A stretch of 64,000 nucleotides of DNA from Lysobacterales bacterium 63-13 (lineage in GTDB: Bacteria > Pseudomonadota > Gammaproteobacteria > Xanthomonadales > Rhodanobacteraceae). The first letter of the stretch is position 1. Every line of letters begins with the position of its first letter. The position numbers and the translations under genes are program-made. This document shows, in pieces, positions 36,228 through 46,549 of the stretch. Location of the stretch: positions 203,212 through 267,211 of the forward strand of contig MKWR01000029.1 in assembly GCA_001899855.1 (NCBI GenBank), in the 5' to 3' direction. Under the pieces are notes generated by a model. The model worked only from the letters and a program-made list of their open reading frames with translations, did no database searches and had not been told where the DNA came from.

Positions 36228-36998
36228 TCAACGCACCAGCGAGCGTTGCGAGCGTTCGATGAAATCGAGCATCAGCTTCACGTCCGGGGCGGACTCGGCG
36301 GCGCGGGCGAGTTCGCTGCGTGCCTCCGAAAGTGGCAGGCCGGAGTTGTACAGGGTTCGATAGGCGCGCTTGATCGCCATGATGCGTTCCGACGAATAGC
36401 CGCGGCGACGCAGGCCTTCGGAATTGATGCCCTTGGGTTCGGCAAAGCTGCCGGCCACGGTCACGTACGGCGGCACGTCGCGGTTGATGATTGCGCCCAT
36501 TGCGGTGAAGGCGTGCGCGCCAATCTGGCAGAACTGGTGAACCAGGGTGAAGCCACCGAGGATGACCCAGTCATCGACGGTGACATGGCCGGCCAGGGAC
36601 GAGGCATTCGAGAAGATTGCATTGTTGCCGACCATGCAATCATGGGCGATATGCACGTAGGCCATCAGCCAGTTGTCGTTGCCGATGCGGGTGATGCCGC
36701 CGCCGTCCTCGGTGCCGCGGTTGAAGGAAACGAATTCGCGGATGACATTGCGGTCGCCGATTTCAAGGCGCGAGGACTCGCCATGGAACTTCTTGTCCTG
36801 CGGCGCGGCACCGAGCGAGGCGAATTGCCAGATGCGGTTGTCGCGGCCGATCCGCGTATTGCTTTCGATGACGACATGCGGGCCGATGCTGGTGCCCTCG
36901 CCAATCTCGACCTCGGGGCCGATGATGCTGTAGGCGCCGATGCTGACGTTCGCGCCGATCCGCGCGCCGGGATCGACGAGTGCGGTGGGATGGATCAT
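36228..36998 (-). CDS. lpxA: UDP-N-acetylglucosamine acyltransferase LpxA
   Basis: First step of lipid A synthesis: transfers 3-hydroxyacyl from ACP to UDP-GlcNAc. It is a left-handed parallel beta-helix of hexapeptide repeats ([14 protein letters not shown] and on), with the catalytic His in [13 protein letters not shown] and the acyl-chain ruler region [16 protein letters not shown] 36998 shares one base with the fabZ stop (TGATG) and has a GGAGGGAG ribosome binding site. Length 256 aa is standard. Confidence 0.96.
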   Translation of the reverse strand: MIHPTALVDPGARIGANVSIGAYSIIGPEVEIGEGTSIGPHVVIESNTRIGRDNRIWQFASLGAAPQDKKFHGESSRLEIGDRNVIREFVSFNRGTEDGGGITRIGNDNWLMAYVHIAHDCMVGNNAIFSNASSLAGHVTVDDWVILGGFTLVHQFCQIGAHAFTAMGAIINRDVPPYVTVAGSFAEPKGINSEGLRRRGYSSERIMAIKRAYRTLYNSGLPLSEARSELARAAESAPDVKLMLDFIERSQRSLVR

Positions 36999-37468
36999 CA
37001 CTCCCTCCGCTCGGCGCAAAGCAGCTCGGCTTCGGCAACCACCTCGCCATCGACCTTGGCCTGGCCCCAGAACAGGCCCATGCGCCGCAGCATGCGCTTT
37101 TGCTCGACTTCGAGGACCAACTGGTCGCCAGGCACGACGACACGGCTGAAGCGCGCCTTGTCGATCTTGACCAGGTAGAACAGGGCCGCCTGGCTGGGAT
37201 CCTTGGTTGCGGACAATTGCACCAGGGTTCCCGAGGCCTGCGCCAGGGCTTCGATGACGAGCACGCCCGGCATCACCGGATTGCCGGGGAAATGGCCCTG
37301 GAAGAACGGTTCGTTGTAGGTCACGTTCTTGATCGCGGTCAGGCGCTTGCCGGGTTCCCAGGCGGTGACGCGGTCGATCAACAGGAACGGGAAACGATGA
37401 GGCAGCAACTGGGCGATGCGCCGGACGTCGATCGGGGCTTGCTCGGGCGACGTATTCGAGTCATTCAT
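36998..37468 (-). CDS. fabZ: 3-hydroxyacyl-[ACP] dehydratase FabZ
   Basis: Dehydrates beta-hydroxyacyl-ACP in fatty acid elongation and balances flux with lipid A synthesis. The hot-dog fold has [14 protein letters not shown] and the catalytic His/Glu region [22 protein letters not shown] 37468 gives 156 aa; earlier in-frame codons lie within lpxD. Overlaps lpxD by 8 bp and lpxA by 1 bp, so the three genes are tightly coupled. Confidence 0.96.
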   Translation of the reverse strand: MNDSNTSPEQAPIDVRRIAQLLPHRFPFLLIDRVTAWEPGKRLTAIKNVTYNEPFFQGHFPGNPVMPGVLVIEALAQASGTLVQLSATKDPSQAALFYLVKIDKARFSRVVVPGDQLVLEVEQKRMLRRMGLFWGQAKVDGEVVAEAELLCAERRE

Positions 37469-38492
37469 GCGGGGTTCCCTTGTTTTGGTCGGCAACATGC
37501 CGCGCCAGATCATCCAGGTGCTTGAAGCGCGCTGCATTGCGCCGCCACAACCGGCTTTCCTGGATCGGTGTTCCTGACGAGTATTCGCCGGATTCGCGGA
37601 TCGAGTGGGTGACCAGGCTCATGGCCGTGATCGTCACCCTGTCCGCGATCGTCAAATGACCAATTATGCCAGCCCCGCCGCCAATCAGGCAGTATCTGCC
37701 GATGCGCGTGCTGCCGGCCACGGCGGCGCAGCCGGCAATTGCGGTATGCGCGCCGATGAAGACGTTGTGGGCAATCTGGATCTGGTTGTCGAGGCGCACG
37801 TCGATGTCGAGTTCGGTGTCCTCGAGGGCGCCGCGATCGATCGTGGTGTTGGCGCCGATCTCGCAATCATCGCCAATGCGCACGCCGCCAAGCTGTGGCA
37901 CCTTGATCCAGTGGTCGCCATCGAAGGCCAGGCCAAAGCCATCGGCACCCAGCACCGCACCGGAATGGACCAGCACGCGGCGACCAAGGCGAACGCGGCG
38001 AACCAGGGTGACGCGCGCGGCCAGGCGGCAATCGGCGCCAATCACGCAATCCGGACCGACATGGCTGTGTGCGCCGAGTTCGACGCCATCGCCGACCACC
38101 GAGTTGGCCTCGATCACGCAATGCGGGCCAATCGAAGCGCTTGCTGCCACCTTGGCCGAGGCCGCGACGACGGCACTTGCATGGATGCCCGGCGTGGCCG
38201 GTGCGTGCTGCTCGAACAAGCCGGCAATGCGCGCAAAGGCGACGTACGGATTGGTGGCGACGAGCAGGCCAGTCCCGGATGCGGCGGCATCGAGGTCGCC
38301 GGCGGCAATGACCACGGCCCCGGCGCGGGTGCTCGCCAGTTGTCCGCGATAGCGCGGATTGGCGAGGAAGCCGAGCTGGCCGGGGCCGGCATGGGCGAGG
38401 GTGGCGACGCCTTCGATCAGGCGCGAGCCATCCCCGTGCAGTTCGAGGCCGAAGCGCGCGGCGATGTCGCCGAGTTTGAGCGCCGTGCTCAA
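37461..38492 (-). CDS. lpxD: UDP-3-O-(3-hydroxyacyl)glucosamine N-acyltransferase LpxD
   Basis: Third step of lipid A synthesis, N-acylation of UDP-3-O-acylglucosamine. N-terminal uridine-binding domain (about 1-100) with TLAHAGPGQLGFLANPRY, then hexapeptide repeats, with the catalytic His in QIAHNVFIGAHTAI and the conserved GCAAVAGS turn. The C-terminal helix is WRRNAARFKHLDDLARHV. The start is TTG at 38492, overlapping the skp stop as TTGA. Length 343 aa is normal. Confidence 0.95.
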   Translation of the reverse strand: MSTALKLGDIAARFGLELHGDGSRLIEGVATLAHAGPGQLGFLANPRYRGQLASTRAGAVVIAAGDLDAAASGTGLLVATNPYVAFARIAGLFEQHAPATPGIHASAVVAASAKVAASASIGPHCVIEANSVVGDGVELGAHSHVGPDCVIGADCRLAARVTLVRRVRLGRRVLVHSGAVLGADGFGLAFDGDHWIKVPQLGGVRIGDDCEIGANTTIDRGALEDTELDIDVRLDNQIQIAHNVFIGAHTAIAGCAAVAGSTRIGRYCLIGGGAGIIGHLTIADRVTITAMSLVTHSIRESGEYSSGTPIQESRLWRRNAARFKHLDDLARHVADQNKGTPHE

Positions 38493-39016
38493 GGCTTGGC
38501 CACCGGCTTGCCCAGTTTGCCTTTCAGGCGTTCCAGCACCTGGTCGGTGACATCGATGCGCTGGCTGGCATAGACCACCGGGCTCGGCACGATCAAGTCG
38601 ATGTTTTGTTCGCGGGCGAATTCGACCACGGCGTTGTTGATTTCCCGCCAGCTGCGGTCGAGCTCCTGGTCGCTGCGCGATTTCAGCTCGCTGCGCAGGT
38701 TCTCCCGCTTGCGCTTGATCGAGCGATCCAGCGCGTCGATTTCGCGGCGCAGGTTTTCGGCGTCGGCGCGGTCCATGCTGGCGCTGTCGCGCTCATGGCG
38801 CGAACGCATGGTCGCCAGTTTCGTTTCCTCGGCGCTCAATTCGCTGTCACGCGGGGCGAATTCGCGTTCGAGCTTCTGCCGCCCGGCAATCACCTGCGGC
38901 GCGTTGTCGAGCAGTCGTTTCATGTCGACATAGCCAATGCGCATCGCCGCCGGCTGGGCCATCAGCGACGTGGAAAATGCCAGCAGCAACGCAATCGGCA
39001 GCGTGCGCCAGAGCAT
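38489..39016 (-). CDS. skp: OmpH/Skp-family periplasmic chaperone
   Basis: Periplasmic chaperone that holds unfolded outer-membrane proteins before delivery to BamA. ATG 39016 gives a signal peptide (LWRTLPIALLLAFSTSLMA) cut before QPA; the open frame extends upstream without support. The mature chain has the Skp opening IGYVDMKRLLDNAP, a long coiled-coil of charged residues (about 45-130) and the C-terminal DLIVPSPVVYAS strand. 175 aa precursor. It lies between bamA and lpxD, its conserved place. Confidence 0.93.
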   Translation of the reverse strand: MLWRTLPIALLLAFSTSLMAQPAAMRIGYVDMKRLLDNAPQVIAGRQKLEREFAPRDSELSAEETKLATMRSRHERDSASMDRADAENLRREIDALDRSIKRKRENLRSELKSRSDQELDRSWREINNAVVEFAREQNIDLIVPSPVVYASQRIDVTDQVLERLKGKLGKPVAKP

Positions 39017-39258
39017 GATCCTGATTGCACGATTGGCCTGTTTCACCTGTCCGACCCGGTCAGCCTTGCGCCCTGCGGTGACCAGTCGAGCCGATCGGCG
39101 GAGGAAGCGCAAGCATGTCCGGAGCGGTGTGCCCCGACTGTCGCCTGCGCAGTTCCCCGATGGCTCGCGTCTGATCCTGAATGGGCAGGATAGGATGAAG
39201 CAGTCCACCGGCCAAGCCCGTTCTCCCGTTTTGCGTCGAATGCGACGGGCAATTCAGG

Positions 39259-41610
39259 TCAGAACTGCGGGCCGAAGGAGAACTGGATCGATTCGGTATC
39301 GTCGCCATCCTGCTTGCGCAGCGGCTTGGATATGCTGATGACGATCGGCCCGACCGGTGCGCGCCACTGGAAGGAAAGGCCGGTCGAGACGCGCAGATCG
39401 TTGGCGTTCCAGGCGTTGTAGTCCTTGAACACGTTGCCGACATCGACAAACCACGAGAGCCTTGTCGTGTTGTCGTTTTCCTTGACGAACGGGGTCGGGA
39501 AGATGACCTCGGCCGTGGCCACGGTCTTGAAGGCACCGCCCAGCGGCTGACGAAAACCGCTGCTGGTATCGTACGGGCCGAGTGTGTTGTCGCGGAAGCC
39601 GCGGATGTCGGAACTGCCACCGGCGAAGAAGTTCTCGAAGAACGGCAGGCCGCGCGCGCCGTATTCGCTGATGACCGGCGGATCCTGGCCGTAATCGACC
39701 GCGGTGCGATAGACGCCCTTGTAGCTGCCGCCATAGCCGATCGAGGCGCTGCCGAAGAAGGTCAGCTTCTCGGTCAGCGGGATGTATTTCGAATACAGGT
39801 AACGGAGCTTGAAGTATTCGACGGTCGAGCCGGGCAGGGTGGTTTCAAACGACGCCGTCTGCAGCGAACCGCGGGTCGGGTTGTAGAACTTGTTGCGCGT
39901 GTCATGCGCCCAGGAGAATTCCAGGCTGCCGGTATGGAAGGTGTTGTGGTTGAGCGCAAACAGGTAATCGACGAACTGCTGCGGCGTCGACGGGAACGTC
40001 TGGATTGTCGTGCGGCTGAGGCCGATGCGCGTATTCAGCGTATCGCTCTCGGTCAGCGGCAGGCCGATATAGGTGCTGAAGTTGTCCGAGTTGGTCAGGT
40101 AGTTGGCGATGTTGGCCTGGCCTGAATCAAGCTCGCGATGGCTGATGTCGTAACCGAGGCCGATGCCTGAATCGGTCAGGTAGGGTTCGAAATAGGAAAT
40201 GCTGTAGGTCTTCAGGTACGAGCTGCGCTGCAGGGTCAGGCCGACGCGATCGCCGGTGCCGAAGAAGTTGTTCTGCTGCAGGGCGATGCTGGTGATCAGG
40301 CCCTGCACCTGCGAGTAGCCGATGCCGAAGGTGAAGCTGCCCGAGGGCTGCTCCTCGACCGTCACATCGACATTGACCTGGTCTTCCTGGCCCGGCACGC
40401 GCGGCGTATCGATGGAAACCGTCTTGAAGTAACCGAGGCGCTGCAGGCGGATCTTCGAGCGGTCGATGGCCGCCTGCGAATACCAGGCACCCTCGAGCTG
40501 GCGCATCTCGCGGCGCATGACCTGGTCTTCGGTATGCAGGTTGCCCTTGAAGGTGATGCGCTGCACGTAGACGCGCTTGCCCGGATTGATCTGGAAATTG
40601 AGCCCGACCTCACGCTTTTCGCGGTCGATCTCGGGTGCCGGGTTGACCTCGGCGAAGGCGTAGCCGATGTTGGCCAGGGCAGCGCTGATCGCATCGGCGG
40701 ATTGTTCGACCTTGCGCCGCGAAAAGATCTCGCCGGACTTGATCGAGAGCAGCTTGCGCAGGTCTTCATCCTTGAGGATGAGGTCGCCGGTGAGCTTGAT
40801 GTCGGTGACCGTGTAGACCTCGCCTTCCTTGATGTTGGCGACCACGTACATCTTGCGCTTGTCCGGACTCATCGAGACCTGCGTCGAATCGACGGCGAAA
40901 TCGACGTAGCCGCGGTCAAGGTAGAACGAGGACAGGCGCTCGAGGTCGCCGGACATCTTCTCGCGCGAATACTGGTCATCCTTCGAGTACCACGAGGTCC
41001 AGTTGCTGGTGTCGGACTGGAAATCGTCGCGGATCTTCTTCGCCTTGAAGGTCTCGTTGCCGACGATGTTCAGGTGCTTGATGCGCGCCGGCTTGCCCTC
41101 GACGATGTTGATGGCGACTTCGACGCGGTTGCGATCGAGGTTGACCACGGCCGTCTTCACCGAAACGTTGTACTTGCCGCGGTTGTAGTACTGGCGGGTC
41201 AGTTCCTGCTGCACGGAATCGAGCTTGAGGCGGTCGAAGGTTTCGCCTTCGGCCAGGCCAATGCCCTTGAGGCCCTTGCGCAGATCTTCTTCCTTGAGAT
41301 CCTTGTTGCCGCGCAGAGACACCTTGGAAATCGACGGCCGCTCGACGAGGTTGACGACGAGGATGTCGCCCTGGCGATCGAGGCTGACGTCGTTGAAGAA
41401 GCCGGTCCGGTACAGCGCGCGGATCGCCTGCTCGGCGCTCTCGGCGGTGAGTACGTCGCCCTTTTCAATGGGCAGGTAGGTGAACACCGTGCCGGGCGCG
41501 ATGCGCGAGAGGCCATCGATGCGGATGTCCGACACTTTGAAGCTGTCGAAGGCGAAGGCATTCTGGGTGCTGAGCCAGGCAAGCAAGAGCAGGGCGGCGA
41601 TACGCTTCAT
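39259..41610 (-). CDS. bamA: Outer membrane protein assembly factor BamA
   Basis: Essential core of the BAM complex, inserting beta-barrels in the outer membrane. ATG 41610 gives a signal peptide ending QNAFA and a 783-aa precursor. Five POTRA domains occupy about 23-425 (first: FKVSDIRIDGLSRI). The 16-strand barrel carries the loop-6 motif SDIRGFRDNTLGP and ends SFGPQF with C-terminal Phe. It stands between rseP and skp; the 242-bp gap to skp (39017-39258) shows no gene and may carry a promoter for the lipid A genes. Confidence 0.97.
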   Translation of the reverse strand: MKRIAALLLLAWLSTQNAFAFDSFKVSDIRIDGLSRIAPGTVFTYLPIEKGDVLTAESAEQAIRALYRTGFFNDVSLDRQGDILVVNLVERPSISKVSLRGNKDLKEEDLRKGLKGIGLAEGETFDRLKLDSVQQELTRQYYNRGKYNVSVKTAVVNLDRNRVEVAINIVEGKPARIKHLNIVGNETFKAKKIRDDFQSDTSNWTSWYSKDDQYSREKMSGDLERLSSFYLDRGYVDFAVDSTQVSMSPDKRKMYVVANIKEGEVYTVTDIKLTGDLILKDEDLRKLLSIKSGEIFSRRKVEQSADAISAALANIGYAFAEVNPAPEIDREKREVGLNFQINPGKRVYVQRITFKGNLHTEDQVMRREMRQLEGAWYSQAAIDRSKIRLQRLGYFKTVSIDTPRVPGQEDQVNVDVTVEEQPSGSFTFGIGYSQVQGLITSIALQQNNFFGTGDRVGLTLQRSSYLKTYSISYFEPYLTDSGIGLGYDISHRELDSGQANIANYLTNSDNFSTYIGLPLTESDTLNTRIGLSRTTIQTFPSTPQQFVDYLFALNHNTFHTGSLEFSWAHDTRNKFYNPTRGSLQTASFETTLPGSTVEYFKLRYLYSKYIPLTEKLTFFGSASIGYGGSYKGVYRTAVDYGQDPPVISEYGARGLPFFENFFAGGSSDIRGFRDNTLGPYDTSSGFRQPLGGAFKTVATAEVIFPTPFVKENDNTTRLSWFVDVGNVFKDYNAWNANDLRVSTGLSFQWRAPVGPIVISISKPLRKQDGDDTESIQFSFGPQF

Positions 41611-41683
41611 CGTCACTTCCATTGAGGCAGGGGCGGCTTGCGGCGAGGGCACACCGCTGCCGTTGTTATTGGGCAGAACCGAC

Positions 41684-43030
41684 TCAGTGGATGAGCCGAA
41701 GGATATCGTTGTAGAACGCCAGCCCCATCAGGGCCACCAGCATCATCAGGCCGACATACTGGCCTGCAATCTGGCTGCGCTCGCTCACCGGACTGCCTTT
41801 GATCAGTTCGATAAGGTAATACAGCAGATGCCCGCCGTCCAAGATCGGGATGGGCAGCAGGTTGATGATGGCCAGCGACAGCGAAATCAGGGCGAGAAAA
41901 CCGAGGAACCAGGCAAGGCCAAGCTGGGCGGAGCCATTGGCAAAGCGGGCAATGGTTATCGGGCCGGAGAGATTGTCGAGGCTGGCACGACCGACGATGA
42001 GCATCTTCATGATGCCGAGCGAGCTCTTGGTCGTATCCCAGGTTTCCGCAAACGCCTGGGGGATCGCATCGAGCAGGCCGTATTTCAGGGTTGCATTGTG
42101 GCGATCCGTGCTGCCGACACCGATGACAAAGCGGGAACTGCCGTCCTTCGCCTTGATTTCACTTGCCTTGAGGCGGATATCGAGCTGCTCGTCGGCGCGC
42201 TTGACGACGAGATCCAATTGCGGATCCCGCGCCGCCTGTTCGGGCACCATCGACTCGATGTCGGCAAAGCTGGAAACGTCGAGGCCATTGATGCGCAGGA
42301 TGCGGTCACCGACCTTGAGTCCGGCCGCGGCGGCCGGCATGCCGTCGCTGACGCTGCCGATGACCGGATCCAGCCTGGGTGCCTGCAGGCGGAGGCCAAT
42401 GCGCTCGAACAACTCCGCTTCCGGCACCTGCTCGGGCAACTTGCTGAAGGCCAGCACGCGCGTGGCTTCGGCACCGGCGGCAGTGCGCACCTCGACGCTG
42501 GCATCGTAGCGGCCGACGGCGTTTTCGCCGAGCTTCTGGATGGCCTTGCTCCACGAATCAATGGCCGAGCCATTGACTGCGATGATGCGGTCACCGGCCT
42601 CGATGCCGGCTTCGGCAGCAACGCCACCGGGGGCGTCGACGACGGGCAGGAAATCCGGCTTGCCGACGACGAACATCAGCCAGAACGCGAACAGGGTGAA
42701 GATGATGTTGAAAGCCGGGCCGGCGGCGGCAATCGCCATGCGCTGGCCAACCGGCTTGCGGTTGTGGGCCTGGTCGAGTTCGTCCGCGGCGACCTCGCCC
42801 TCGCGCTCGTCGAGCATCTTCACGTAACCGCCCAGCGGAATCGCGGCCACGGCGAACTCGGTGCCATGCCGGTCACGGCGCATCCACAGCGGCTTGCCGA
42901 AACCGACCGAGAAGCGCAGCACCTTCACCCCGCACAGGCGGGCGACGATGAAATGGCCGAACTCATGGAAGGTGACCAGCAGGCCGAGGGTGACCAGCAG
43001 CCACCACACGGATCCGAAAAACTCGCTCAT
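41684..43030 (-). CDS. rseP: Site-2 metalloprotease RseP
   Basis: Inner-membrane zinc protease that makes the second cut in anti-sigma factor RseA, releasing sigma-E under envelope stress. HEFGH (zinc ligands and catalytic Glu) is in the first membrane segment, two PDZ domains follow (about 120-310), and LLPIPILDGGH supplies the third ligand. ATG 43030 is at the family start (MSEFFGSVWWLLVTLG). Length 448 aa is standard. It lies 73 bp upstream of bamA. Confidence 0.96.
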   Translation of the reverse strand: MSEFFGSVWWLLVTLGLLVTFHEFGHFIVARLCGVKVLRFSVGFGKPLWMRRDRHGTEFAVAAIPLGGYVKMLDEREGEVAADELDQAHNRKPVGQRMAIAAAGPAFNIIFTLFAFWLMFVVGKPDFLPVVDAPGGVAAEAGIEAGDRIIAVNGSAIDSWSKAIQKLGENAVGRYDASVEVRTAAGAEATRVLAFSKLPEQVPEAELFERIGLRLQAPRLDPVIGSVSDGMPAAAAGLKVGDRILRINGLDVSSFADIESMVPEQAARDPQLDLVVKRADEQLDIRLKASEIKAKDGSSRFVIGVGSTDRHNATLKYGLLDAIPQAFAETWDTTKSSLGIMKMLIVGRASLDNLSGPITIARFANGSAQLGLAWFLGFLALISLSLAIINLLPIPILDGGHLLYYLIELIKGSPVSERSQIAGQYVGLMMLVALMGLAFYNDILRLIH

Positions 43031-43046
43031 TGCAACATCTCGATAA

Positions 43047-44225
43047 TCATTCCGCCAAGCTGGCAATGATACGTTGTGCTTCGCGTCGCGCGGTTAAATC
43101 ACTGTCAAGCAGGCCCGGCAAATCAGTCACGCTGGCGCTTGGCAGGCGTTCGAGGCAGGTTTCAATGACCGCCTCGATGGCAAGGAACGGCAGCCGGTCT
43201 TCGAGAAAAGCCGCCACCGCTTCCTCGTTGGCTGCATTCAGGGTCGTCGGCGCGGTGCCGCCGCTGGCCAGGGCCTGGTAGGCCAGGTCGAGGCAGCGGA
43301 ACGTTTCGCGATCGACGCCTTCAAAGCCGAGCCGGGCAATGCGGACCAGGTCGAGCGCGGCGACGCCGGCATCGATGCGTTGCGGCCAGGCGAGGGCGTA
43401 GGCGATCGCCGTGCGCATGTCCGGATTGCCGAGCTGGGCCAGGACCGAGCCATCTTCGTACTCGACCATCGAATGCACGATGCTCTGCGGATGCACGACG
43501 ACATCGATCGCCGCCGCTGCCGCGTCGAACAGGAAATGTGCCTCGATGACCTCCAGGCCCTTGTTCATCAGCGTGGCCGAATCGACCGAGATCTTGCGGC
43601 CCATGCGCCAGTTGGGATGGGCGCAGGCCATGTCGGGCGTCACCTTTGCCAGCTCGCTGCGGCTGCGCCCGCGAAACGGCCCGCCCGATGCAGTCAGCAG
43701 GATGCGCCGCACGCCGCAGTCGGCGAGATCGCGGCGCTCGCGCGGCAGGCACTGGAACACCGCGTTGTGTTCGGAATCGAGCGGCAGCAGCAAGCCGCCG
43801 CCTTGATCGAGGGCCGCGCGCAGCAGGCTGCCGGCCATGACCACCGATTCCTTGTTGGCCAGCAGCAGGCGCTTGCCGGCACGCGCCGCGGCCAAGGTTG
43901 ATTCGAGGCCGGCGGAACCGACGATGGCGGCGACGACACAATCGGCATGACTGCCCTCGGCGGCCTCGATCAGACCCTGTGCGCCGGCAGTCGCGCGCGT
44001 ATCGAGGCCGGCGGAGCGCAGGCCTGCGGCCAGTTCTCCTTCCAGCGCGGGATCGGCAATCACGGCAATCTCGGGACGCCACTGCCGGCACAGCGCGACC
44101 AGTGCATCGACATTGCGGTGTGCCGACAGCGCGCTGATGCGGAAGCGCTCGGCATGGCGCTGCACGACATCCAGCGTGCTTGCGCCGATCGAGCCGGTCG
44201 CGCCCAGCAGGGCGATGCGCATCAT
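43047..44225 (-). CDS. dxr: 1-deoxy-D-xylulose-5-phosphate reductoisomerase
   Basis: Second step of the MEP isoprenoid pathway, NADPH-dependent. The nucleotide-binding [16 protein letters not shown] is at the N-terminus. [37 protein letters not shown] and the metal/substrate site [22 protein letters not shown] are all present. ATG 44225 or the next ATG at 44222 overlaps the cdsA stop. Length 392 aa. The open frame continues upstream, antisense to no known gene, and is not used. Confidence 0.96.
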   Translation of the reverse strand: MMRIALLGATGSIGASTLDVVQRHAERFRISALSAHRNVDALVALCRQWRPEIAVIADPALEGELAAGLRSAGLDTRATAGAQGLIEAAEGSHADCVVAAIVGSAGLESTLAAARAGKRLLLANKESVVMAGSLLRAALDQGGGLLLPLDSEHNAVFQCLPRERRDLADCGVRRILLTASGGPFRGRSRSELAKVTPDMACAHPNWRMGRKISVDSATLMNKGLEVIEAHFLFDAAAAAIDVVVHPQSIVHSMVEYEDGSVLAQLGNPDMRTAIAYALAWPQRIDAGVAALDLVRIARLGFEGVDRETFRCLDLAYQALASGGTAPTTLNAANEEAVAAFLEDRLPFLAIEAVIETCLERLPSASVTDLPGLLDSDLTARREAQRIIASLAE

Positions 44226-45049
44226 GCCGGGAAGTACAGATCGATCAGGAGCTTGCCGAGGGCGAACATGGGCATCGCGGCAAACACGCCATCGAGGCGA
44301 TCGAGCAGGCCGCCATGGCCCGGGAACAAGGCGCCGGAATCCTTCACGTTGGCCTGGCGTTTCATCAGGCTCTCGAAAAGATCGCCGAGGATCGACCAGA
44401 CCACGCAGAGCAGGCCGAGCACGACCAGCAAGGCCAGTGGCACGCCGCGCGCGCCAATCCACCAACCGCCGATGAGGGCGATCAGGCCGCTGCCGACCAG
44501 GGCACCCCAGACGCCTTCGAGGGTCTTGCCCGGGCTGATCCGCGGTGCCAGCTTGTTGCGGCCCCAGCGGCTGCCGACGGCATAGGCAAAGGTGTCGGCC
44601 GCCCAGACCACGAACAGGGCGTAAAGCGCCCAGGTTCCCCTTGGCCCGGGCAGGCCGTGGATCTGCACCAGTGCCACCCAGCCCGGAATCAGCACCAGCC
44701 ATCCGGCCAGCAGCTTGATGGCGATGTTGCGTGTGTTGGGTGATGCCGCAAACGAGAAGCGGCGCATCCAGCTTAGTGCAAACAGCCACCAGGCGACGCC
44801 GATGCTGATGCACAGCCACCACGCCGATTCGCCGCGAACGCGCCACAGGCCGAGCATCAGCAGGATGCTGGCGACGACCACGAGTGCGCGCGCGAGGAGT
44901 TGCTGCATGCCGATCAGGCGCGTCCATTCCCACATCGCATAGGCCCAGACCGCGACCAGCACGCCGGCGAACCAGGAAGTCGGGGAAAGCAGGATGAAGG
45001 CAATCGCGATCGGCGCGAGGATCAGACTGGTGATGATTCGCTGTTTCAT
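44222..45049 (-). CDS. cdsA: Phosphatidate cytidylyltransferase CdsA
   Basis: Makes CDP-diacylglycerol from phosphatidate and CTP for phospholipid synthesis. A polytopic membrane protein of 275 aa with about eight helices. The C-terminal CDP-diglyceride synthetase signature is complete: [10 protein letters not shown], then VKDSG, then [11 protein letters not shown]. It overlaps uppS by ATGA and dxr by a few bases, so the three are coupled. Confidence 0.96.
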   Translation of the reverse strand: MKQRIITSLILAPIAIAFILLSPTSWFAGVLVAVWAYAMWEWTRLIGMQQLLARALVVVASILLMLGLWRVRGESAWWLCISIGVAWWLFALSWMRRFSFAASPNTRNIAIKLLAGWLVLIPGWVALVQIHGLPGPRGTWALYALFVVWAADTFAYAVGSRWGRNKLAPRISPGKTLEGVWGALVGSGLIALIGGWWIGARGVPLALLVVLGLLCVVWSILGDLFESLMKRQANVKDSGALFPGHGGLLDRLDGVFAAMPMFALGKLLIDLYFPA

Positions 45050-45813
45050 GCAACTCCCTGACCGGATCCGGCGACCACCTGGGCGGAAGTCTGGCCGAAG
45101 CGACGTTCGCGACGCGTGAATTCGTTCAAGCAATCATCCAGCACGGCGGCATCGACATCAGGCCATAGCGTATCGATGAAAACCAGCTCCGCATAGGCAA
45201 GCTGCCAAAGCAGGAAGTTGCTGATGCGCAACTCGCCGCCGGTACGGATGAAGAGATCGACCGGCGGTTGCCCGGACAGGGCGAGCCAGCGGGCGAGCAG
45301 GTTTTCGTTGATCGAGGCGGCTTCGATTTCACCACGGGCAACCGCCTCGGCAGCGAGCCGCGCGGCATTGGCGATATCCCAGCGTCCGCCGTAGTTGACC
45401 GCCACGTTCGCCAGCAGCGCCGTGTTTGCGCGGGTCTTTTCCATTGCCTTGTGCATGCGCGCCTGCAGCTCGGGCGAGAATGCGGAAAGATCGCCGATGA
45501 ACTCGATGCGCACGCCGTGGCCGTGCAACTCGTCGACCTCGCGATCCAGCGCCTTCAGGAACAACTGCATCAGTGCGCCGACTTCTTCCTCCGGCCGCCT
45601 CCAGTTTTCGCTGGAAAACGCGAACAGGGTCAGTGCCTTGATGCCGCGGCGCAGGCAGTACTCGAGCGTCGCGCGCAAGGCCTTCTGGCCTTCGCGGTGG
45701 CCAAAGCTGCGTGGACGATGGCGGCGCTCCGCCCAGCGCCCGTTGCCATCCATGACGATGGCAAGGTGCTGCGGCGCGCGCACAATGTCGGCGCTCGCGG
45801 AGGGACTGCTCAT
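45046..45813 (-). CDS. uppS: Isoprenyl transferase / undecaprenyl diphosphate synthase
   Basis: Builds C55 undecaprenyl diphosphate, the carrier for peptidoglycan and O-antigen. The signature [12 protein letters not shown] holds the catalytic Asp, with [42 protein letters not shown]. Length 255 aa. ATG 45813 lies 23 bp after frr. Confidence 0.96.
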   Translation of the reverse strand: MSSPSASADIVRAPQHLAIVMDGNGRWAERRHRPRSFGHREGQKALRATLEYCLRRGIKALTLFAFSSENWRRPEEEVGALMQLFLKALDREVDELHGHGVRIEFIGDLSAFSPELQARMHKAMEKTRANTALLANVAVNYGGRWDIANAARLAAEAVARGEIEAASINENLLARWLALSGQPPVDLFIRTGGELRISNFLLWQLAYAELVFIDTLWPDVDAAVLDDCLNEFTRRERRFGQTSAQVVAGSGQGVA

Positions 45814-45836
45814 GGGTTGGCGGACGGACCGATGGC

Positions 45837-46394
45837 TCAGATCGCCATCAATTCGTCTTCCTTGTTCTTTACCACGCCATCGACATCCTTGACGAATTTG
45901 TCGGTCAGTTTCTGGATCTCGTCTTCGCCACGGCGCTCCTCGTCCTCGCTGATCTGCTTGTCCTTGAGCAGTTCCTTGATGCTGTGGATGGCATCGCGGC
46001 GGATGTTGCGAATGGCGACCTTGGCATTTTCGCCCTCGCCGGCGACCTGCTTGGAGAGCTCCTTGCGGCGCTGCTCGGTCAACGCGGGCAGGTTGATGCG
46101 GATGACCTGGCCGACCGTGGTCGGGGTCAGGCCGAGGTTGGAGCCGAGGATGGCCTTCTCCACCACCGCGACCATCGTTTTCTCGAATGGCGTGATGGTC
46201 AGCGAGCGCGCATCGGCGACGGCGACATTGGCGACCTGGGTCAAGGGCACGTCGGAGCCGTAGTAGGGCACGACCAGTTGATCGACGAGGGCGACACTGG
46301 CGCGCCCGGTGCGCAGGTGGGTGAGGTCCTGGCGCAGCGATTCGACGCTCTTGGTCATGCGCGTCTGCGCATCCTTCTTGATGTTGTCGAGCAT
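45837..46394 (-). CDS. frr: Ribosome recycling factor
   Basis: Splits post-termination ribosomes together with EF-G. ATG 46394 gives exactly the usual 185 aa; the open frame extends further without support. Characteristic stretches: LRTGRASVALVDQL, VPYYGSDVPL, LNLP-type RINLPALTEQRRKEL, and VAIRNIRRDA near the C-terminal half. Confidence 0.97.
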   Translation of the reverse strand: MLDNIKKDAQTRMTKSVESLRQDLTHLRTGRASVALVDQLVVPYYGSDVPLTQVANVAVADARSLTITPFEKTMVAVVEKAILGSNLGLTPTTVGQVIRINLPALTEQRRKELSKQVAGEGENAKVAIRNIRRDAIHSIKELLKDKQISEDEERRGEDEIQKLTDKFVKDVDGVVKNKEDELMAI

Positions 46395-46549
46395 GGTGCG
46401 GTCACCCGTGGTGCATTGCGAATGGCCGCGAAGTATAGCAGCGGCACCGAGCCCGATGCCCATTCATGGCTTGCGCGAGCGCATCCCGGCAGCGGCTCGT
46501 CATCGCCGCTGCGCTTCCACTGCATCCGCAAGTCGCGCGATGCCAGCGA

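Noticed and set aside
32526-37178. 1550-residue open frame on the + strand
   Set aside because: It is the antisense shadow of rnhB, the LtaS-like gene, lpxB, lpxA and fabZ, all with clear family motifs on the minus strand. High GC keeps the third-position frame open.
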